DNA of 64,000 nucleotides, from positions 1,585,616 through 1,649,615 of the forward strand of contig NZ_FOYW01000001.1 in NCBI RefSeq assembly GCF_900115285.1, given 5' to 3'. Position numbers and translations under genes: made by a program. The stretch comes from Marinobacter daqiaonensis (GTDB taxonomy: Bacteria > Pseudomonadota > Gammaproteobacteria > Pseudomonadales > Oleiphilaceae). Below are positions 35,653 to 43,463 of this stretch, in pieces. Every line of letters begins with the position of its first letter. The first letter of the stretch is position 1. A model generated the notes under the pieces. The model was not told the origin of the DNA, did no database searches, and worked only from the letters and a program-made list of their open reading frames with translations.

Positions 35653-37014
35653 TTAAAACCTATTCAACGGCTGGTCATCATACGGGCACCTTAATAGTTC
35701 AGCTTCATCAAACTGTCCAAATTCCTTCAATCTCTCGGCTAAAGTCTCGCTCTCCCATTCCTCGATTTCTTCATCCTCCCTCGTTCTCATGAGCACAAGG
35801 CCCACTTGCTGCAGGCAAAACGTACTGAATGACGTTGGGCGCCGGCCGGCACTGCGACATGAGTCAACCAAAATACCGTAGCTCCGAGTCATTTCACGCT
35901 CAATATTCAAAAGCGATGAATTGTCGCGGGCAAAAACCTGCCGCATGTGGCTGCTAACGGTTTCATCGTAGAGTGTTTTGAATTCTTTATCGATAAAGAT
36001 TGGGAAACCAATTTCTTGACAGAGGTCAGCGTTGCGGTGGATGAACCAAGCTTTGACTTGCTCCCAAATTTCTTGCCTATGTTTTTCGTAGAGTTGGAGG
36101 CAATAACCCCTGATCGCATCGCCGTGAGACAGCTGTTTAAAACTCTTATATGCGGTGGACGCCCATTCTTTCAAAGAAATTTCTCGAACAGTAGCGGTGT
36201 TTTCCGTAAGTTCCACAATTAGTCGGTAGCTGCACTCATCACTTTTTTTATCCAGAAAACGCGGATTTCTGACAATGTATGTTCCTTGTCCATTCACACC
36301 TGCCCACAAAGTGCTGACGTCACTATCATCGAGCGAAGACGCCAAATCTATATCCCATACACGAGATCGTTCAACTGATTCATGATAGACCTCGCGCACA
36401 CTTCTTTTAGTATTTAGGTCAACAAAGGCACGTAAAAGATTTTCTGGTTCCGCAACCACTTCTAATCTTTCAATTAGGCAACTTCGTCCTAGCGACAGAA
36501 AGTGGCTTAGAACTCGCTCGTTAAGTCGTGGCCGAACTCGCTCAAGAATCTCTCCGTCTATTACCAGATGTATGGCACGCTGATCGGATTCTGGCAGAGG
36601 CAACGAAGCAAACCGTAACCGTTTTTTACGCCACTCCTCTAACTGGCGCTTCAGATCGGTCAAAGACGTCCCGTTAATTAAAGTCATGTAGAATGGCAAC
36701 GGTTTCTCCATCGTCCGGGCTAGGCAAGAATGACTACGAAAATCTTCCGTACTAACGCTAAAAGTGACACCATTCAATAATACGACTGCAGATTCCTCTA
36801 GCTCTTTTTCATTAAAATTTTCGTAGTCGGCGGATACGGTTTGGGGATTTCTAAGGAGTTCATTAGCTGGCACCCTCGTCTGTGTTTCCCTAGGACTTTT
36901 AACAGTGTCTTCAATGGAACCATCGTCGCGTTTAGTTCTGGAAAACGCGCCTAGGATCCAATCTAGCCCCACAACCAAAATCAGAATTACTAAAATAGGA
37001 ACGATGGCATCCAT
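35653..37014 (-). CDS. Unrecognised membrane-anchored protein
   Basis: Not recognised. 453 residues with one N-terminal membrane helix (about 4-22, IVPILVILILVVGLDWILG) and a large, charged cytoplasmic part rich in E, R and L, with several tryptophans. No nuclease, kinase or transporter motif is evident. It converges on the 34784 gene. Codon use is AT-rich like the rest of the cargo. A link to the MazG-like or HIRAN genes is possible only by position. Confidence 0.6.
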   Translation of the reverse strand: MDAIVPILVILILVVGLDWILGAFSRTKRDDGSIEDTVKSPRETQTRVPANELLRNPQTVSADYENFNEKELEESAVVLLNGVTFSVSTEDFRSHSCLARTMEKPLPFYMTLINGTSLTDLKRQLEEWRKKRLRFASLPLPESDQRAIHLVIDGEILERVRPRLNERVLSHFLSLGRSCLIERLEVVAEPENLLRAFVDLNTKRSVREVYHESVERSRVWDIDLASSLDDSDVSTLWAGVNGQGTYIVRNPRFLDKKSDECSYRLIVELTENTATVREISLKEWASTAYKSFKQLSHGDAIRGYCLQLYEKHRQEIWEQVKAWFIHRNADLCQEIGFPIFIDKEFKTLYDETVSSHMRQVFARDNSSLLNIEREMTRSYGILVDSCRSAGRRPTSFSTFCLQQVGLVLMRTREDEEIEEWESETLAERLKEFGQFDEAELLRCPYDDQPLNRF

Positions 37015-37247
37015 GACTAATATCCTTGCCTCTTATTTTATCAACGCGGCTAAACGGAGCAAGCCAACTGCATCCAGTGTAATAGAATCTGGTTAAAGCA
37101 TAGAAGGAAACACCATTAGTAGCCAATCTCACAACCTAGAGCTCCAATAAGAATAGGTCCCTAACGGACTACAGTGTCACCGAAGCACAGCAACGACCCA
37201 TGCTCTCTATGGCAGTCGACTATGCCGGACGTAGTTTTGGTTTTTTC

Positions 37248-37460
37248 CTGACGCCACAATTTCAGGAAATAGCACCAGTGGGTATGCCCCCTGAAAAAGT
37301 AATAACTGGTAAAACCATAAAAACCGGTAAAAGTGATCAAACCTTACAGCCCCATCGGCTCCCACCGGTGGCATCTCCCATTTGAGGCAGAATCAGGTTT
37401 CACTTTTACCGGTTTTTCCACTTTTCCAGGTTTGTTCGTTATTCACTTTTTCAGGGGGCG
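37248..37460. repeat. MITE-like palindromic repeat, copy B
   Basis: 213 bases, same orientation and sequence family as copy A at 29205. The core 37286-37459 has long imperfect inverted arms of about 50-58 bases: the left begins GCCCCCTGAAAAAGTAATAA, and the right read in reverse complement begins GCCCCCTGAAAAAGTGAATA. This copy keeps an 18-base segment in the right arm that copy A lacks. Confidence 0.72.
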
Positions 37461-37479
37461 GACTTGCATTACACGCTCC

Positions 37480-39462
37480 CTATGCGGGGACTTCGTCGAA
37501 CACGTCTACCAGACGATAGATTTTCGCGTTGTTCGTCTCTCCCTCGGATTCCAACCACAACACGGTGCTGATTGTTCGATTCTTTTGAGAGTATCTTTGG
37601 ATGCAACGCCGCACTCGTCGATGCGAAAGACCATGCTCCTTGCAGTAGCTGAGTAGCTCAGACTGTTTCGCCTCGCCTTGCTGCAACCGTTCTTCAATCC
37701 GTTCAATCACATCCTGATCCGTAGCAATCTGTTCCCGCTCTTTGCGCCGCGTCAGCACGTCTTCATAGCTTTCATGCAATCGGACATTCCGGTGCTGATC
37801 AATTTCCCAGGTGATCTTATCTATTGCCGCCCTTGTCTTATTTGGAAGCGTGGAAACAACCATAGAGCCGTCTGACCGTTTCTCCGGCAGCAAGTAAATC
37901 AGTTCATCACAGTCATTCCGCAGGTCCACAGTGCCTTCATATACCGGCAACCCGTCATCCCCTTTGTATTTGTTGGTATGAGCCAGGAGAATGATAGTCA
38001 TCCCTCTGGCGGTGAGCGCCCTCAGCGTCATAAACACGTTCTTTGCATCGCGCTTGCTGAGAACATCACACATCTTCTTCCAGGTATCGAAAATGAACAC
38101 GTAGTCGGAATAGTCACCCTCCGCCAGTCTCATTTTTTCAAGCATTTTCACTACATCATCCATGGACTTGCCGACCTTCATGTCTGGCAACAACAACCGA
38201 ATACCCTTTTCTTTCGCCATAGCGTGATAGGGTTTGGCATCACCACCCGATACATCAGCATTCACGTAAACCACGGTGTAACCTTTCTGGACCATCTCCC
38301 CGGCGAGATGGAAAAATATAGTGGTTTTCCCCCCGTTGGCCTCCGCCACCACTGCTACCAAATGACCGCGCACGATCAGCCCATCAGCAATGAACTCAGA
38401 ATTCTGAATCTCGTCCATTTCGTCATCACTCACCTCGAAGCCTCCTATCCAGCCCAACGGATCATCACCAGAAACCGAAACATCATCATCAAACTCATCA
38501 GCAAGCCCCCGACTTTTCGCCAGCACTTTTGCCAGAGTGTATTTCCACACCCACTCCATTGCGGATTTCTTATCGTCTCCCCGCCGGTCTATGGCAGCGC
38601 TTGCCAGAAAGAGCTCCTTATCAGTGAGCACCGTCAGGATTGATTCAACGTTCACCCCCGCACTCACCATTTCCTGACACACCGCAAACAGTGCTTTAGA
38701 GCGGTCAGGGTTGCCCTCTGAATCGAGGTATTTCTCCATCCCTTCACCGTCCCTGACCAGGGCTTTCATATGCCCGCTTACTCCCATATCATCCAATGAC
38801 ACCAGCGGTGCATCATCATCCCAATCCAGATCACCGACAGTGAGACTTGCGTCAGTGCTGGCGGATTCTCCGAACCAATCCGAATACAATGTATTGAGGG
38901 CGGCGCCGCCTGCCTTAACGGTGCCCAATCCTTCCACCACGTCAGCCGTTATCGTGAAGAACCGGCCTTCCTGATACATTTCCCTGCCTGCCTTGCTGTC
39001 GCAATGGCCTTTGCCGGGCAGCTTCCCCTTGCAGATAATGTGCAGCCCTTTTCCAGACGGTGATCTTTCGGTGAATGATTGCAGCTCATCCACTGCCCGC
39101 CGTACGTCATCCCGCAGGTTCCCCGACTCGTCAAAGCAGTTATCCAGGTCCACCCCTACGAACGGGTCATCCGCGGTGAAGACAAACCCGATTCCGGCAT
39201 AACCTCCCATCATGTAAGCCATGCAAACATCGTCAAAGGTGCCCCAGTGTTCCCGCTTGCTGGTACTGGCCTTCTTTCTAGTCTTAGGGTTGTAGGGGAC
39301 CTTGGTGACTTTCTTGGTGCCATCCCGCTTTGTGATCGTTACGGCCTTCCAGGGTACCCATTGCGGGTACTCCTGAAGCTCCATTGGCACCGCTGACCAC
39401 TTTGGTTCTGGTACCTCCGGTGGTATATCCGGGACCATCTGTTCAGTGCTTGCCGAAGACAT
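37480..39462 (-). CDS. Phage/plasmid-type primase-helicase
   Basis: A 660-residue replication protein. The N-terminal part (about 30-200) resembles the primase-polymerase domain of mobile elements (VPWKAV, GIGFVFTADDPFVGVDLDNC with the metal aspartates, SPSGKGLHI). The middle part (about 355-560) is a RecA/AAA-type ATPase with Walker A VAEANGGKTTIFFHLAGE and Walker B-like YVFIFDTWK, then ILLAHTNKYKG. The C terminus (about 590-660) is helical. It would start replication of the excised island. It overlaps the upstream gene by 20 bases. Confidence 0.75.
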   Translation of the reverse strand: MSSASTEQMVPDIPPEVPEPKWSAVPMELQEYPQWVPWKAVTITKRDGTKKVTKVPYNPKTRKKASTSKREHWGTFDDVCMAYMMGGYAGIGFVFTADDPFVGVDLDNCFDESGNLRDDVRRAVDELQSFTERSPSGKGLHIICKGKLPGKGHCDSKAGREMYQEGRFFTITADVVEGLGTVKAGGAALNTLYSDWFGESASTDASLTVGDLDWDDDAPLVSLDDMGVSGHMKALVRDGEGMEKYLDSEGNPDRSKALFAVCQEMVSAGVNVESILTVLTDKELFLASAAIDRRGDDKKSAMEWVWKYTLAKVLAKSRGLADEFDDDVSVSGDDPLGWIGGFEVSDDEMDEIQNSEFIADGLIVRGHLVAVVAEANGGKTTIFFHLAGEMVQKGYTVVYVNADVSGGDAKPYHAMAKEKGIRLLLPDMKVGKSMDDVVKMLEKMRLAEGDYSDYVFIFDTWKKMCDVLSKRDAKNVFMTLRALTARGMTIILLAHTNKYKGDDGLPVYEGTVDLRNDCDELIYLLPEKRSDGSMVVSTLPNKTRAAIDKITWEIDQHRNVRLHESYEDVLTRRKEREQIATDQDVIERIEERLQQGEAKQSELLSYCKEHGLSHRRVRRCIQRYSQKNRTISTVLWLESEGETNNAKIYRLVDVFDEVPA

Positions 39463-39817
39463 CGGGCACCCTCCTTATCACTTTTATCTGCACCAACTTG
39501 CCGGGCAGCTTTTCCGCCATTCCGGTGTAAAACCTCACAGGTACATCCGCGGGAATTATCTTCCTGATGTTCGGTAAACACGCATCAGGCCAGGCATCAG
39601 AGAACAACCAATTCAGGCTTATGAATATCCGTCCGTGCAGTTCATACACCGGCTGACCATCCGCCTCTGCCTTCCTCATAGCGCGGGTATCTGAGACACA
39701 CGCACCACGGGGTGTAATGAACAAACGGCCTTCCTGGTCCCTCAGAACAAGCCGCATGCTTTCCGACAACGGCCAGGACAGCGGCGCTTCAAACGCTTCA
39801 ACTTGAATGACAGACAT
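39443..39817 (-). CDS. Hypothetical island backbone protein
   Basis: Not recognised; 124 residues, no signal peptide or membrane helix. A GGAGG site precedes the ATG. It overlaps the primase start by 20 bases and lies 13 bases after the HTH gene at 39831, so it belongs to the replication operon. It may regulate or assist the primase; that is inferred from position only. Confidence 0.6.
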   Translation of the reverse strand: MSVIQVEAFEAPLSWPLSESMRLVLRDQEGRLFITPRGACVSDTRAMRKAEADGQPVYELHGRIFISLNWLFSDAWPDACLPNIRKIIPADVPVRFYTGMAEKLPGKLVQIKVIRRVPDVFGKH

Positions 39818-39830
39818 GATCGATCCTCCC

Positions 39831-40082
39831 TCACGCTTGCTGGCTTTCGGTAGTGTTTTGCGGCTGAGCCAGCAACTGATCTACAGCGTCAGCAGGCCAA
39901 GCCAGAAGGCGGTTCGGAAGCTTTATCGGGCGGATACCACACCAGTGGCCTTTCCGACAAAGGGAGGCTCGGATTGAGCCAGGCTGGACACCGTGACGGA
40001 AAGCAACTTCCTCGGTGGAATACGCCGAAACAGCGTCACGGGCACGGTTTAGGATTTCACATTGTTGGTTTTTGACTCGCAT
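39831..40082 (-). CDS. Small predicted HTH (MerR/AlpA-like) protein
   Basis: An 83-residue protein with EEVAFRHGVQPGSIRASLCR, a helix-turn-helix, followed by RLLAWPADAVDQLL, which resembles the wing and end helix of AlpA/MerR-type excisionases and regulators. It precedes the primase operon. Either regulation of that operon or excision is plausible; the Cox-like protein at the left end is the other candidate for excision. Confidence 0.6.
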   Translation of the reverse strand: MRVKNQQCEILNRARDAVSAYSTEEVAFRHGVQPGSIRASLCRKGHWCGIRPIKLPNRLLAWPADAVDQLLAQPQNTTESQQA

Positions 40083-40164
40083 GGTTATACCCCTTCGTTT
40101 TGGTCATCGCGAGTCACGATGATAGAAGGGGTATTTTCAGAAATAGGACAAAAAGTATTTGCCC

Positions 40165-40833
40165 CTATTCGTCTGTCTTCTTCCCTTTCGGTCTACCTCT
40201 TTTGATGGTCCACCCCTTGATATCGGCAGCATCTTTACGGTCATTGTTTACAGCCTTCAGCAGTGCACCGGAAGTTTTCCACTTATCAGGCCAAGGCAAC
40301 GAGGCATCATCGGAAAAATGGAAACCGTCCTTTCCCTCAGCCAGCGCTTCAACAACCTGTTCAATGGCGCCGGGCACAGTCAGTTCCTCCCCTTCTTCCT
40401 GTTCGTGCAAATACCGCAGTCCGTGAACCGTGTTCACCAGGTAGTCTTTATCCCCCCGGTTTTTCTCTCTCCCGCGCGTACCATCGAATGCCCGGTATCC
40501 AAACATAAAGGCCAGCCAGTCATCCGTTACCTCAGCCAATTTGAGAGTCTTCCGCGGCGTGGATGATGCCTGCCAGGCTTGCTTCCAATCCTCCGGCACA
40601 AACGACAGCGGTTTCCCATCGGTGAGAATGAACCGAATCCCCTCCGGCGAGAACTCGACATCAGACACCAGGAAATAGCCCTCAGGTGTGCGGCTCTGCT
40701 TTATCGAATCCGCAGTGCCGTATAACGCAGCATCGGCAGGGAGCGTAAAAGTTAGAGGGCGGTGACGGGAAGCCCACTCGTCGTTCATCACAATATGGAT
40801 GGGCTTACCCATCAAACGCAGGAACCAGGTCAC
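40165..40833 (-). CDS. Hypothetical island protein
   Basis: Not recognised; 222 residues with a basic C-terminal tail (RGRPKGKKTDE). The frame opens at GTG 40833, two bases after the preceding gene; ATG 40812 is an alternative. No known domain is seen. The Arg/Lys-rich tail hints at nucleic acid binding. Its GC content is nearer to the core than to the AT-rich cargo. Confidence 0.55.
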   Translation of the reverse strand: MTWFLRLMGKPIHIVMNDEWASRHRPLTFTLPADAALYGTADSIKQSRTPEGYFLVSDVEFSPEGIRFILTDGKPLSFVPEDWKQAWQASSTPRKTLKLAEVTDDWLAFMFGYRAFDGTRGREKNRGDKDYLVNTVHGLRYLHEQEEGEELTVPGAIEQVVEALAEGKDGFHFSDDASLPWPDKWKTSGALLKAVNNDRKDAADIKGWTIKRGRPKGKKTDE

Positions 40834-40835
40834 TA

Positions 40836-41099
40836 TTACCCCCGCATCCCTTCCAGGCGATTCACTGCTGCTTCCATAAGATCAGCCACCCTCCGGTGTG
40901 CTTCCAGGGCTTCCAGCAGATCCGCCAGCGAGTCGGTCTTATACAGCGGGTCATGCTTCGTTTCTTCCTGAATATCACTGTCGGTCTGCATCATCACGGT
41001 GAAGGCACCGAGTCTGCCTGACCGGGTTTCCTGCATTGCCTGTTCAAGCTGGCGGGCTTCCTGTTCGGTGATAACACCGGCTTTGGTGTACTGCATCAT
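40836..41099 (-). CDS. Small hypothetical island protein
   Basis: Not recognised; 87 residues, helical (EQEARQLEQAMQETRSGR; LADLLEALEAHRRVADLMEA). An AAAGGA site precedes the ATG. It is two bases from the next gene in the same direction and 34 bases after the integrase, so integrase, this gene and the 222-residue protein form a run. Confidence 0.55.
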   Translation of the reverse strand: MMQYTKAGVITEQEARQLEQAMQETRSGRLGAFTVMMQTDSDIQEETKHDPLYKTDSLADLLEALEAHRRVADLMEAAVNRLEGMRG

Positions 41100-41133
41100 C
41101 GGTCCTTTCTCCCATTGTTCCCGGCTGGCAGGT

Positions 41134-42426
41134 TCACTGTTTCACGGCTCGCAGGCGCTGGCCTGCCACCGGTGGTTCAAACTTGATTCCGGCCTGTTCC
41201 AGAATCCAGCTTTCTATTTTCGTGTGCCACTGCTTCAACAGGTCTAGCGGTCTCTGGCGGTAGTGCTTTTCAACGGTGGCGCTGGGCTTGTGCCCCTGGA
41301 TTTGTGCTACGATTCCGGCGGGCACCTCTACCCATTCCGACAGAGTTCCGAATGACCGCCTGAGACCATGCAGGGTTAGCCCCTCAATGCCTGCCACCTT
41401 TAGGGCGCGGGTATGTTGTGCCCGTGGCTCGACAAGGTGCCCACTCTCCGCAGTGGGGCTGGAAAATACCCATTCATTCCGGCGGGGCAACGATTCAATC
41501 AGGAAGGCTACATAAGGAGTCAGCGGAATCGCCCGTTCTCCTTCAACCTTGTCACGGATTGCCAGACTTCCCCACCTTGTATCAACGTCTGCCCATTGCA
41601 GGGTTGATAACTCTCCCCGCCGGGCACCGGTGAGCAACAGGATTTGCAGGTAAGCAGCAATGACCGGGTTATGGATTTTCTGGACAGCATCAAACCAGAC
41701 GGGCAACTGTTCCCGTTGCAGGCAATCCGCCTTCACTCCTTTGCGAGGTAGGGTTTGTTTCGCCAGCCGGGTAGAGCAGGCATCAGGCCTCGCCAATCCC
41801 CGATAACGGGGTTGATCGTCGCACCAGTGCAGGAAGGCCCGCAGAAGTGCAAATGCTAACCGGGCTTGTGTGGGCCGGTCCTTCGCTTCCTTCTGCAACC
41901 ACTGCCCCACGGTGTGACTATCTATGTCCGCCAGCTTCACGGAAAGCAACGGGGTCAGCACTCCGGGTTGTGTTTTTCCCTTTCCACGTTTGCGGGGTTC
42001 GCCACCGGGCTTGCTGATCTTCAGGTGGTCTTTGCGGTGGTGCTCACCCCAACGGGGCGTCCGGGCTTCAATGTAGTCTGACCAGGCATCAGCCACGGTG
42101 GCATCAGCCCGCTTTGATTCCTTCTGGGCTTCCCTGACCTCCGCCAGCCTTTGTTTCTTTTCCAACCGGGGGTCTATGCCCTGATCCACCAGCGTGCCAA
42201 GCTTACGGGCTTCAGCGCGGGCATCATCAATGCCCCAGGTCTTCACGTCACCGATAGTCACCCGCAGGGCTTTACCGTCTATCCGGCCCTGATAGATGAA
42301 TGCTTTGGTCTTTGCGGTGGCACGAACTGCTAACCCTGGCACCGTGGAATCCCACAAGAACGCTTGCTTGCCATCAGCACCGGGGGTAAACCCGTCTACC
42401 CTGCCCGCTGTCAGATTTACCCTCAT
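41134..42426 (-). CDS. int: Tyrosine-type site-specific integrase
   Basis: A 430-residue tyrosine recombinase of the P4/phage type. It has an N-terminal arm-binding domain with YQGRIDGKALRVTIGDV, a core-binding domain (about 110-200), and a catalytic domain with the arginines in LTGARRGELSTLQW and HGLRRSFGTL, GHKPSATVEKHY with the histidine and the nucleophile tyrosine. ATG 42426 is chosen; GTG 42435 is nine bases upstream. It reads away from attR, 168 bases inside the repeat. It would catalyse exchange between attL and attR. Confidence 0.93.
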   Translation of the reverse strand: MRVNLTAGRVDGFTPGADGKQAFLWDSTVPGLAVRATAKTKAFIYQGRIDGKALRVTIGDVKTWGIDDARAEARKLGTLVDQGIDPRLEKKQRLAEVREAQKESKRADATVADAWSDYIEARTPRWGEHHRKDHLKISKPGGEPRKRGKGKTQPGVLTPLLSVKLADIDSHTVGQWLQKEAKDRPTQARLAFALLRAFLHWCDDQPRYRGLARPDACSTRLAKQTLPRKGVKADCLQREQLPVWFDAVQKIHNPVIAAYLQILLLTGARRGELSTLQWADVDTRWGSLAIRDKVEGERAIPLTPYVAFLIESLPRRNEWVFSSPTAESGHLVEPRAQHTRALKVAGIEGLTLHGLRRSFGTLSEWVEVPAGIVAQIQGHKPSATVEKHYRQRPLDLLKQWHTKIESWILEQAGIKFEPPVAGQRLRAVKQ

Positions 42427-42446
42427 CCCTGCCACCCCTCGAAACG

Positions 42447-42469
42447 TGTAAGCAATATGTAAGCAGATT
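42447..42469. repeat. Right copy of the 23-bp island-end repeat (candidate integrase arm site)
   Basis: Same block as 23560-23582 with one C-to-T substitution: two TGTAAGCA repeats 11 bases apart. It lies just upstream of the integrase start, so it could also affect integrase expression. Confidence 0.6.
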
Positions 42470-42593
42470 TCGAGAATACGAGTAAATTTCGATCAATACA
42501 ATAGGAAGACAGAAATTCAACTAATAGTTGAATTTAAAGGGTTTTAGTGGGTTTTTGGAAGGGTCGATCAATGCGGAAAAACGCAGATTTTTA

Positions 42594-42689
42594 GGGATTG
42601 AAAATCCCCGTGTCGGTGGTTCGATTCCGCCTCCGGGCACCATCATATTCAATGACTTAGCCCGCCTCGTGCGGGCTTTGTTGTTTCTG
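42594..42689. repeat. attR: right attachment-site repeat
   Basis: A copy of the tRNA-Phe 3' half plus terminator. It lacks the tRNA 5' half, so it encodes no tRNA, but it keeps the terminator hairpin. It marks the right island end and the return to core DNA. Confidence 0.95.
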
Positions 42690-42826
42690 CACCGTCATCA
42701 GCCGTTCAGGCAGGGAGCATACACGCGGAGGTGCGCTCAAACTGTTTCACTAATCGCTGTCCTCCTCATTTATCTATGGCAGCCGGTCCAATCTTAAGAT
42801 GTGCTTTGTCGGTGGGGCTCCACACA

Positions 42827-42856
42827 AACAAAAAAGGCCAGGCACGAGGCCTGGCC
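42827..42856 (-). terminator. Terminator of gloA
   Basis: GGCCAGGC pairs with GCCTGGCC around a short loop, with a run of As at 42827-42835 that is a T tract on the minus strand. It lies about 30 bases after the gloA stop. Confidence 0.85.
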
Positions 42857-42884
42857 ATAAGGTGCGGGAGACCGCTCCAAGCCT

Positions 42885-43418
42885 TCAGTCCCCAAGATTT
42901 CCGAGACGGCCTGCCTCAACAATTTCAATCCAGTAACCGTCAACATCCTTGATGAACGCTACATCCCTCATCTTGCCATCTTCCGGACGCTTCACGTAGG
43001 TGACCTCGTTGGCGTCAAACCAAGCGATGGCAGCGTCCAGATCCGGCACTGAAATGCAGATGTGACCGAAGCCCTGAGGTTGGGCGTTGCCATCGTGATA
43101 GCTGAAGCCCTCCTGATCTTCCGTTCCCCAGTTATGAGTCAACTCAAGGATGCCTGTCTGACTGAAGGTCCAGACCGTCCGATCGCTTTTGTTGTCCGGC
43201 ACTGAGTGCTCTGCGGCTAATGGAGTCAAAAAGTACAGTGAGAACTGCATCTCTTCAAAGTCGAGACGTCGCAGCACGGTCATGCCCAGAACATGCGTAT
43301 AAAAGGCCAGGGATTTCTCTGGATCTTTTATCCGGAGCATCGTGTGATTCAAACGGAAACCTGCCGAATCTTTCGTTGGTGACTTCACGCCTGGGTAGTT
43401 TTCACCGGAAAAGCTCAT
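42885..43418 (-). CDS. gloA: Lactoylglutathione lyase (glyoxalase I)
   Basis: A 177-residue metal enzyme that turns the methylglyoxal-glutathione adduct into lactoylglutathione. The VOC-fold motifs are LNHTMLRIKDPEKSLAFYTH with the metal histidine, the glutamate in GILELTHNWG, GFGHICISVPDL, and VDGYWIEIV with the last glutamate. The length and the long N terminus are those of the zinc-type (eukaryote/Pseudomonas-like) enzyme. A terminator follows the gene. Confidence 0.93.
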   Translation of the reverse strand: MSFSGENYPGVKSPTKDSAGFRLNHTMLRIKDPEKSLAFYTHVLGMTVLRRLDFEEMQFSLYFLTPLAAEHSVPDNKSDRTVWTFSQTGILELTHNWGTEDQEGFSYHDGNAQPQGFGHICISVPDLDAAIAWFDANEVTYVKRPEDGKMRDVAFIKDVDGYWIEIVEAGRLGNLGD

Positions 43419-43463
43419 ACTCTATTTCTCTTGCTGGTTGGTGGTTCGCTTAGCGGGAGCGAC

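Larger units (their letters stand above)
23453..42689. mobile_element. Genomic island integrated at tRNA-Phe
   Basis: The island is bounded by a 96-bp direct repeat (23453-23548 and 42594-42689) covering the 3' half of tRNA-Phe and its terminator. It carries a tyrosine integrase at the right end, a Cox-like protein at the left end, a primase-helicase, and many nuclease-like genes. The section 23.9-37.5 kb is visibly more AT-rich than the core; the integrase-primase section is closer to it. With no structural phage or conjugation genes it looks like a satellite-type integrative element carrying defence cargo. Confidence 0.93.

Noticed and set aside
42594..42645. Second tRNA-Phe gene
   Set aside because: Only the 3' half is present; the acceptor 5' strand and D-arm are missing, so it cannot fold into a tRNA. 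It is attR.
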